Assembly (NCBI RefSeq): GCF_029319185.1
Contig: NZ_CP119754.1
Location: 2,232,001 to 2,296,000, forward strand
Length of the DNA stretch: 64,000 nucleotides
Source: Superficieibacter sp. HKU1
Lineage (GTDB): Bacteria; Pseudomonadota; Gammaproteobacteria; Enterobacterales; Enterobacteriaceae
Direction of reading: 5' to 3'
Below are positions 58,428 to 64,000 of this stretch, piece after piece. The notes beneath the pieces were generated by a model. The model did no database searches. It had not been told where the DNA came from and saw nothing but the letters and a program-made list of their open reading frames with translations. Made by a program: the position numbers and the translations under genes. The first letter of the stretch is position 1. The number at the start of each line of letters is the position of its first letter.

Positions 58428-59891
58428 TTATTTTGTCGTCGTTTCGTTGCCCGGCGCCAGGCTGTGGATCGCCTGTACGCGTTTACGCACGCCAAACCAT
58501 CCTGCGACCAGCAGCACGGCAATCAGCGGAATGGAAGCGATGGTGTACGTGCCATTCGGGTAATCAAACGCCATCAGCACCAGCACGCTCAGCAGGAACA
58601 GCAGGGTGAGCCAGGAGGTGAACGGTGCGCCGGGCATTTTAAAGCCAACGTCAGGCGTTTTTCCTTCATTAATTGCCTTGCGCAGGCGCATCTGGCAGAC
58701 CACGATGAATCCCCATGACGCAATAATGCCCAGCGACGCGACGTTAAGCACAATCTCAAACACCTGCGACGGTACCAGATAGTTGAGAAACACCCCAATC
58801 ACATAGATGAACAGCGTTGCCAGAATACCGGCGTAAGGCACATGCTGGCGGCTCATTTTCGACATAAACTTCGGCGCGGAACCGCCCATCGACATCGAAC
58901 GTAAAATGCGCCCGGTGCAATACAGACCGGAGTTAAGACTGGAGAGCGCCGCCGTCAGCACCACAATATTCATAATGCTGCCGATATACGGCACGCCGAG
59001 CTTTGAGAAGAAGGTGACAAACGGGCTTTGCCCCGCCTGATAGGCATTCCACGGCAGCAGCAGCACCAGCAGTACCACTGAACCTACGTAGAACAGGCCG
59101 ATACGCCAGATCACGCTATTGATCGCTTTTGGCACCATGGTCTGCGGATCTTTACATTCACCCGCCGCCGTTCCTACCAGTTCAATAGAGGCAAAGGCGA
59201 AGACCACGCCCTGCACCAGCACCAGCGCAGGCAGAAGGCCGTGCGGGAAAAAGCCGCCGTTATCGGTGATTAAGTGAAAACCTGTTGCGCCGCCATCCAG
59301 CGGTTTGCCGCTGCCGAGAAACACGGTGCCGACGACCAGGAAGATCACAATGGCCAGTACTTTGATCAGCGCAAACCAGAACTCCATTTCGGCGAACCAT
59401 TTTACGCCGATCATGTTCATGGTGCCGACAATGGCCAGCGCACCGAGGGCAAACACCCACTGTGGCACATCACCAAACGCGCCCCAGTAATGCATGTACA
59501 GTGCTACAGCGGTGATATCGACAATGCCGGTCATCGCCCAGTTGACGAAGTACATCCAGCCCGCCACGTAAGCCGCTTTTTCCCCGAGAAACTCGCGCGC
59601 GTAAGAAACAAAACTGCCGCTGGAAGGGCGATGGAGTACCAGTTCGCCCAGCGCACGCAGAATAAAGAAAGAGAAGATGCCGCAAACCAGATAGACGATC
59701 GCCAGCGACGGTCCGGCCATTTGCAAACGGGCGCCTGCGCCTAAAAACAAACCGGTACCGATAGCGCCGCCGATAGCAATCATCTGTACCTGACGGTTGC
59801 CCATTGCTTTGTGGTATCCCTCTTCATGCGAGTTCAACCACCGGCGTTTGGCAGCATGCTGCTCCGCCGGAGTGTGACGTGTTGTGTTCAT
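58428..59891 (-). CDS. ansP: AnsP, L-asparagine permease
   Basis: The 487-residue APC-family transporter has 12 helices with AAT signatures GGAIGTGLFLGAGARLQMAG in TM1, EFWFALIKVLAIVIFLVVG, and FAFASIELVGTAAGE in TM6. Sequence and place next to yncE agree with E. coli AnsP (499 residues), a proton-coupled asparagine importer. The following 283-base gap to the talarate locus has no gene. Confidence 0.94.
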   Translation of the reverse strand: MNTTRHTPAEQHAAKRRWLNSHEEGYHKAMGNRQVQMIAIGGAIGTGLFLGAGARLQMAGPSLAIVYLVCGIFSFFILRALGELVLHRPSSGSFVSYAREFLGEKAAYVAGWMYFVNWAMTGIVDITAVALYMHYWGAFGDVPQWVFALGALAIVGTMNMIGVKWFAEMEFWFALIKVLAIVIFLVVGTVFLGSGKPLDGGATGFHLITDNGGFFPHGLLPALVLVQGVVFAFASIELVGTAAGECKDPQTMVPKAINSVIWRIGLFYVGSVVLLVLLLPWNAYQAGQSPFVTFFSKLGVPYIGSIMNIVVLTAALSSLNSGLYCTGRILRSMSMGGSAPKFMSKMSRQHVPYAGILATLFIYVIGVFLNYLVPSQVFEIVLNVASLGIIASWGFIVVCQMRLRKAINEGKTPDVGFKMPGAPFTSWLTLLFLLSVLVLMAFDYPNGTYTIASIPLIAVLLVAGWFGVRKRVQAIHSLAPGNETTTK

Positions 59892-60116
59892 GTATTTTCC
59901 TGTTTTTCCTGTCCAAATCCTGCAAGGATTGCCGATGCCGTTTCAGGCATGCCGTCCGGTCCTTCTCATTATTCTGATGTAGAGATAACACCGGAGGGGG
60001 CGAGGCATCCTACACTCATCCGCAGGATGCCGTAAAGATAGTCAGCCGCCTGAAGAGGATGATGACACGCGACAACATCAGCAGTTGCTGGTATATCGGG
60101 GTGCGGGCAGGGAAAT

Positions 60117-60156
60117 AAAAAAGCGCTGTTCCGGAGAGTTCAGGCCCGGAACAGCG
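60117..60156 (-). terminator. Rho-independent terminator of the talarate operon
   Basis: On the minus strand CGCTGTTCCGG (60156-60146) pairs with CCGGAACAGCGC (60134-60123) and is followed by a run of six T (60122-60117). It lies 19 bases after the transporter-remnant stop. Confidence 0.88.
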
Positions 60157-60174
60157 TGGCGAAAGGTCGCCATA

Positions 60175-60650
60175 TCAGGATCGGGCGGCCGAAGGCGTTA
60201 AGGTAATACGATCCAACGGGCCAACAATAAACAGGTAAGAGATCAGGCCGATCAGCCCCATCGACCCCACGTACAAAATGGCGTAGTCAAAGGAGTGGGT
60301 ATTGGCGATGATCACGCCGATCACCAGCGGTGTGACGATGCTCGCCATATTGCCGCACATGTTAAACACCCCACCAGCTATCCCCAGCACTTCTTTGGGC
60401 GACGTGTCGCTCAGTACGCACCAGCCCAGATTGCCAAAACCTTTGGCAAAGAACGCCAGGCTCATTGCGCCAATCACCACCACTTCTGAAGAGGTGTAGT
60501 TGGCGACGACGATAACGCAGGAGAGCAGCATGCCGCAAATTACCGGAAATTTGAAAGCGTGGCGCGGTCAGCATAATTAAATACGGTAGCCAAAAATAAA
60601 AATAATAATATGCCGTAACGCACTCTGGTGCGTTGAATAAATGCCGTCAT
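60175..60650 (-). pseudogene. Internally deleted GudP/GarP-type hexarate MFS transporter
   Basis: The original start survives at 60650 with AAGGAG upstream: MTAFIQRTRVRYGILLFLFL followed by ATVFNYADRATLS, a perfect N-terminus of the glucarate/galactarate transporter family. Immediately after, at about 60550, the sequence jumps to the tail of the same family in another frame (KFPVICGMLLSCVIVV, SLAFFAKGFGNLGWCVLSDT, SPKEVLGIAGGVFNMCGNMA) and ends normally at RITLTPSAARS. About 270 of 450 codons are missing and the join is out of frame, with TAA just beyond it. It cannot encode a working carrier. It is cotranscribed with the dehydratase gene. Confidence 0.92.
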
Positions 60651-60728
60651 TACCAACTCCTTAACAGGGTTGAGTTTTATTTTGTAGGGTAGAGGAGCGG
60701 GAAGATGATTCCCGCCTGTCGTTAAAAA

Positions 60729-61925
60729 TTAAGGGCGTTTACCAAATTCACAGGTGAGCTGTGTCCAGTGGCGGGTCTGTTCGCTGATGCTAAAACCAAG
60801 GCCGTGACGCTCTGAGATCCACATTCTTCCGTCGCGTAACTCCAGTTGCTCATTAAATAGCGGGTTCAGCCACTCGAAATGCTCCAGCCACGGCTCCAGC
60901 GGGTAGGCGGCGGAGAGATGCAGGTGGACTTCCATCGCGAAGTGGGGAGCCAGCTTGCGACCATGTTTAGCGGCGAGATCCATAATCTTCAGGAACGGCG
61001 AGATACCGCCGACGCGCGGGGCGTCTGGCTGAACGTAATCGCTGGCGTTGCCGAGGATCAACTGCTCGTGCTCACGGAAGCTGGTCAGCATTTCCCCGGT
61101 GGCAATCGGCGTATCCAGGGCGGCAGCCAGCTGCGCGTGACCTTCAACATCGTAAGCGTCCAGCGGCTCTTCGATCCAGACCAGATTAAACGGCTCCATT
61201 TTGCGGCCCATGCGGATCGCCGTTTCACGATCCCACTGCTGGTTAGCATCAACCATTAACGGGAAATCATCTCCCAGCGCGTCGCGTACCGCCGTCAGGC
61301 GACGGATATCTTCTGCCGTGTTTGGCTGACCCACTTTAATTTTGATGCCGCCGATGCCATTTTCCTGGGAGATCACCACGTTTTTCAGCACCTGATCCAG
61401 CGGCGTATGCAGAAAACCGCCGGAGGTGTTGTAGCACTGAACGGAGTCGCGGTGTGCGCCAAGCAGTTTTGCCAGCGGCAGTCCGGCACGTTTGGCTTTC
61501 ATATCCCACAGGGCAATATCGATAGGGGAGATGGCCTGTACCGCCATGCCGCTGCGGCCTACGGATGCGCCAGCCCACAGCAGTTTGGTGTAGATTTTGT
61601 CGATGTCGTTAGGATCTTCGCCCAGCAGGTTATCGGCAATTTCTTTAGCGTGCGCATAAATCCCCTGGCCGCCCGCCCGTTTTGAATAGCTGAAGCCGAC
61701 GCCTTCAAAGCCGTCGCGGCTGCGGATTTCGGCAATGATGATTGCCACTTCCGTCAGCGGTTTCTGGCGTCCGGTCAGCACTTTTGCGTCGCTGACCGGC
61801 GTTGCCAGCGGCAGGAATGCCAGCGACAGTTTTACCCATTCTATACGGTCGCCGGTTTCAGCGGCGGTTTTGACACCCGACACGCGGGCATAGGAGACTG
61901 CATCGGAATTGGCACTTGCGGTCAT
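60729..61925 (-). CDS. L-talarate/galactarate dehydratase (enolase superfamily)
   Basis: The 398-residue enzyme is very close to Salmonella TalrD/GalrD. Mandelate racemase-subgroup features: the KxK base pair in GGIKIKVGQP (about 195-197), metal ligands Asp in MVDANQQWD (about 226), Glu in WIEEPLDAYD (about 252) and Glu in TGEMLTSF (about 278), and the His-Asp dyad with His in LAPHFAMEVH (about 328). It dehydrates L-talarate and galactarate to 5-keto-4-deoxyglucarate. Start has GGAG AAAAAAA upstream. It lies between the broken transporter and a divergent LacI-type regulator. Confidence 0.96.
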   Translation of the reverse strand: MTASANSDAVSYARVSGVKTAAETGDRIEWVKLSLAFLPLATPVSDAKVLTGRQKPLTEVAIIIAEIRSRDGFEGVGFSYSKRAGGQGIYAHAKEIADNLLGEDPNDIDKIYTKLLWAGASVGRSGMAVQAISPIDIALWDMKAKRAGLPLAKLLGAHRDSVQCYNTSGGFLHTPLDQVLKNVVISQENGIGGIKIKVGQPNTAEDIRRLTAVRDALGDDFPLMVDANQQWDRETAIRMGRKMEPFNLVWIEEPLDAYDVEGHAQLAAALDTPIATGEMLTSFREHEQLILGNASDYVQPDAPRVGGISPFLKIMDLAAKHGRKLAPHFAMEVHLHLSAAYPLEPWLEHFEWLNPLFNEQLELRDGRMWISERHGLGFSISEQTRHWTQLTCEFGKRP

Positions 61926-61945
61926 TTTTTTCTCCTGGTGAATTA

Positions 61946-61965
61946 AAATGTTTGCGCTAACATTT
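61946..61965. promoter_or_regulatory. LacI/GntR-type operator 1
   Basis: AAATGTTTGCGCTAACATTT is a 20-base dyad with 18 symmetric bases around a central CG, the form bound by LacI-family proteins (compare ATGTTA-CG-TAACAT of GntR). It lies just upstream of the dehydratase gene. Confidence 0.8.
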
Positions 61966-62008
61966 CTATCTCTGGCGGAAGAAGGTTGCCAGCATTATGC
62001 TGCGTTTA

Positions 62009-62024
62009 TGTACAACCGATCACA
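62009..62024. promoter_or_regulatory. Possible CRP site
   Basis: TGTAC-AACCGA-TCACA resembles TGTGA-N6-TCACA with two mismatches in the left half. It lies between the two operators in the divergent region, where catabolite control would be expected. Confidence 0.45.
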
Positions 62025-62100
62025 AATGACGGTGAAAAAGGCGCAATTTTTATAATCACGATCACATTCCGAACCTCTCTGGGAAAATGCCCAATCAATA

Positions 62101-62116
62101 ATGATAGCGATAACAT
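62101..62116. promoter_or_regulatory. LacI/GntR-type operator 2
   Basis: ATGATAGCGATAACAT shares the ATG..AGCG.TAACAT core with operator 1 and is about 155 bases away, a spacing that would allow looping. The 312-base gap between dehydratase and regulator genes has no ORF. Confidence 0.65.
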
Positions 62117-62237
62117 TTTCCGGGGATGTAAACAGGTAACAGGTTGATTTGCGGCTAAAAATCGGGCGGTGTCTGGCAATGGGACGGAGCATCATGAATA
62201 ATGCCGTGATGATAACAACAATCCTCAAAAGGGCTTT

Positions 62238-63245
62238 GTGGTGAAAAGTTCGAAACTGACGCGCGCGCCGACGCTCGACGATGTTGCCCGCACGGCGGGG
62301 TTATCCTCAATGACGGTCAGCCGGGCGCTGAATACGCCGCATCTGGTACGTCCGAAAACGGTGGAAAAGGTCCTGCAGGCGGTGCGGGTTACCGGCTATA
62401 TTCCCAATGCGCTGGCGGGGGGGCTGGCCTCCCGGCGCAGCAGGCTGATTGCCGTGGTGGTGCCGCAAATCAACAATAATATGTTTGTCGATACCATTCA
62501 GACGCTGAGTGACGAACTGGCGTTACGCGGGTATCACATGCTGTTGTGCGTGGCGGGTTATACGCAGCAAACAGAGTCCGAGCTGGTGTCGACACTATTA
62601 TCCCGTCGACCGGATGGCGTGGTGCTGACCGGTATTCATCATTCGCCGGAGCTGAAGAAGATCATTCTTAACGCGGCCATTCCGGTGGTGGAGATCTGGG
62701 ATCTCACGCCAACGCCGCTGGATATGCTGGTGGGGTTTTCTCACGAGAAGATTGGCATCGCCACCGGAGAATATCTTTACCATAAAGGCTATCGTCGGCC
62801 TGGATTATTGTGGGCCGGTGACCAGCGCGCCACGCAGCGTAAACGCGGGCTGTGCGAGGTGCTGAACCGCTACGGCATCGGCGAGCCGGGGCAGGTTGAT
62901 GTCCCGCTGCCTGCGTCACTGGCGCTGGGCCGCAGTGGGCTGACGCAGCTACTGGCGCAGGATGACTATGACGTCATTGTCTGTAGTTCGGATACCCTCG
63001 CACAGGGGGCAATTATGGAAGCGGAAAGCCGGGGTATGAGCGTGCCTGGCCATTTGGCGGTGATTGGCTTTGGCGATTTAGACTTTGCGGCCAGTAACCG
63101 TCCGGCGATCACCACGATCAGCGTGGATCGTCGGGCGATTGGCTGTCGCGCCGCCACGCTGCTGGCCGACCGTATTGAAGGCGTTGAGCAGCAAGAAAGT
63201 ATTGTGGATATCGGCTTTCATCTGATCGAGCGCGAGTCGGCGTAA
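62238..63245 (+). CDS. LacI-family (GntR-like) repressor of the talarate/galactarate locus
   Basis: From GTG at 62238 (AAAGGG upstream) the protein has 335 residues. The LacI HTH and hinge are at 9-62: TLDDVARTAGLSSMTVSRAL and GYIPNALAGGL. A periplasmic-binding-like sensor follows (LIAVVVPQINNNMFVDTIQT, VIGFGDLDFAA). The sequence resembles the gluconate repressor GntR. Divergent orientation and two operator-like dyads in the gap indicate that it represses the dehydratase operon and itself. A second GTG at 62241 is equally possible as the start. The ligand is probably a hexarate. Confidence 0.9.
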   Translation: MVKSSKLTRAPTLDDVARTAGLSSMTVSRALNTPHLVRPKTVEKVLQAVRVTGYIPNALAGGLASRRSRLIAVVVPQINNNMFVDTIQTLSDELALRGYHMLLCVAGYTQQTESELVSTLLSRRPDGVVLTGIHHSPELKKIILNAAIPVVEIWDLTPTPLDMLVGFSHEKIGIATGEYLYHKGYRRPGLLWAGDQRATQRKRGLCEVLNRYGIGEPGQVDVPLPASLALGRSGLTQLLAQDDYDVIVCSSDTLAQGAIMEAESRGMSVPGHLAVIGFGDLDFAASNRPAITTISVDRRAIGCRAATLLADRIEGVEQQESIVDIGFHLIERESA

Positions 63246-63305
63246 TGATAAATCGCCGCGGATTTTTTATGCTAGCGTTAAGGTCCATTACCAAAGGAGA
63301 AGACT

Positions 63306-63533
63306 ATGCCGCACATTGATATCAAATGCTTTCCCCGCGATTTGAACGACGAGCAGAAATCGGCGCTGGTCGCCGATATCACCGAAGTGATTATTCGTCA
63401 TCTGCAAAGTAAAGAGCAGTCGATCTCGGTGGCACTTAATGAAGTTGAACAAGAAAAATGGCAGCAGGTCTGGGACAGTGAAATTGCCCCGCACATGGAC
63501 GAGTTGATTAAAAAACCGGGCTACAGTATGTGA
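63306..63533 (+). CDS. pptA: PptA (YdcE), 4-oxalocrotonate tautomerase family
   Basis: A 75-residue protein beginning MPHIDIKCFPRDLNDEQKSA. After Met removal Pro1 is the catalytic base, as in all tautomerases of this fold. E. coli PptA has 77 residues and tautomerises phenylpyruvate-type enols in vitro; its natural substrate is unknown. AAAGGAGAAG precedes the ATG. Confidence 0.93.
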   Translation: MPHIDIKCFPRDLNDEQKSALVADITEVIIRHLQSKEQSISVALNEVEQEKWQQVWDSEIAPHMDELIKKPGYSM

Positions 63534-63573
63534 CCATAGTGCCCGGTGTTTGCATCTGCGCCGTCCCCCGGCT

Positions 63574-63670
63574 GCCCGGTGGCGCTGCGCTTACCGGGCC
63601 TACGATTTTGGTGTAAATCGCTGATATCATGAATTTTGTAGGCCGGGTAAGGCGAAGCCGCCACCCGGCA
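63574..63670. repeat. Pair of inverted REP elements (BIME)
   Basis: GCCCGGTGGCGCTGCGCTTA (63574-63593, then CCGGGCCTACG) and inverse GTAGGCCGGGTAAGGCGAAG (63638-63657, then CCGCCACCCGGC), after pptA. Confidence 0.9.
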
Positions 63671-63776
63671 GCGCGGCCCTTCGGCTCCCACAGTAAATCG
63701 CCATCAAACTGTCATTTAACCGTCACGCACTCCCCCTATAGTCATCGCCAGATAAAGTCCCAAAGAGGATAACAAT

Positions 63777-63869
63777 ATGATGGCTCCCCTGTGTTTCTCA
63801 CAGGTGAGTGTGGCCCGGCGGGTGTTGACCGCAGGGATTATCACGCTGTCCGTGACGGGAGGGCGCTGA
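63777..63869 (+). CDS. 30-residue leader ORF coupled to ABC ATPase gene
   Basis: ATGATG at 63777 with AGAGGA seven bases upstream encodes MMAPLCFSQVSVARRVLTAG plus ten residues ending SVTGGR. Its TGA overlaps the ATG of the following ABC gene (TGATG), so ribosomes can pass directly on. The single Cys early in the peptide hints at a translation-sensing leader. I know no family. Promoter-like sequence lies around 63720-63745. Confidence 0.5.
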   Translation: MMAPLCFSQVSVARRVLTAGIITLSVTGGR

Positions 63870-64000
63870 TGCACGCATTCACCTCAATCTCTCTGCGAGG
63901 CGTTTCGTTTGCCTTCGGCACGCAAACCGTGCTCAATCAGATCGACCTGCATATTGAACCTGGCAGCATTGTGGCGCTACTTGGCCCTTCCGGCTGCGGC
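63869..64000 (+). CDS. ABC transporter ATP-binding protein, 5' part only
   Basis: The first 44 codons are present: MHAFTSISLRGVSFAFGTQT, then LNQIDLHIEPGSIVALLGPS and GCG at the window edge. LLGPSGCG is the beginning of the Walker A P-loop and the preceding stretch is a normal ABC core start with its aromatic A-loop (FAFG). The form fits importer ATPases of the nitrate/taurine/sulfonate or thiamine groups. The substrate cannot be told from this fragment. It is translationally coupled to the short leader ORF. Confidence 0.85.
   Translation, partial: MHAFTSISLRGVSFAFGTQTVLNQIDLHIEPGSIVALLGPSGCG

Noticed and set aside
1..64000. tRNA, rRNA or CRISPR arrays
   Set aside because: No cloverleaf-like or regularly spaced repeat pattern was noticed; the only dispersed repeats are REP elements. 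This was by eye, so a short RNA gene could be missed.

Overview
The window reads as chromosome of a Citrobacter/Salmonella-type member of the Enterobacteriaceae. Most genes are recognisable orthologues of the E. coli 31-33 min region in nearly the same order: ydcF, aldA, cybB, trg, ydcI, ydcJ, opgD, rimL, ydcK, tehB, ydcL, ydcO, sutR, rlhA, ydcR, patD, yncL, ortT, ydcY, ydcZ, mnaT, curA, pqqU, yncE, ansP, pptA. Several Salmonella-like genes are interleaved (frmRA beside trg, srfABC, talarate/galactarate dehydratase), and paired REP elements of the enterobacterial type occur six times. Genus is inferred from memory of synteny and is not certain.

Layout. 1-3.7 kb: a minus-strand tripartite drug-efflux operon (14-TM MFS pump, HlyD-type adaptor, outer-membrane lipoprotein channel running off the left edge). 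3.9-9.6 kb: ydcF, aldA, an alpha/beta hydrolase, cytochrome b561 and an MHS-family permease. 9.7-14.0 kb is a mosaic accessory patch: a small lipoprotein, an internally deleted YedK/SRAP relic, a NlpC/P60-like amidase with a predicted immunity protein, a truncated IS4-family transposase, a terminase small-subunit fragment, a KTSC-domain protein, an unannotated 31-residue amphipathic peptide behind a hairpin leader, and an inverted second copy of the small lipoprotein. 14.0-24.3 kb: formaldehyde detoxification (frmRA), the Trg chemoreceptor, ydcI/ydcJ, opgD, rimL/ydcK and tehB. 24.3-34 kb: a PepT-like tripeptidase divergent from an orphan peptide-binding protein, ydcL, an EamA/AraC pair, ydcO/sutR, and rlhA split by an in-frame TAA. 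34-41.5 kb: a three-gene cyanide-insensitive-type bd oxidase operon, ydcR, patD behind a candidate sigma-54 promoter, a two-gene DUF421 unit, yncL and ortT. 41.5-47.9 kb: srfABC. 48-58 kb: a second orphan DppA-like binding protein, ydcY, ydcZ/mnaT, a XRE-cupin regulator, curA, a second chemoreceptor, and pqqU/yncE around a Fur-box-like site. 58-64 kb: ansP, a talarate/galactarate catabolic locus whose transporter gene is wrecked by an internal deletion, pptA, and the start of an ABC importer operon with a short coupled leader ORF.

Themes: nutrient sensing and uptake (two chemoreceptors, two orphan peptide-binding proteins, several permeases), aldehyde oxidation (AldA, FrmA, PatD), and local regulator-target pairs transcribed divergently. 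The least explained parts are the 9.9-14.0 kb patch, the srfABC operon and the split rlhA. All family assignments come from reading the translations; no database search was run.
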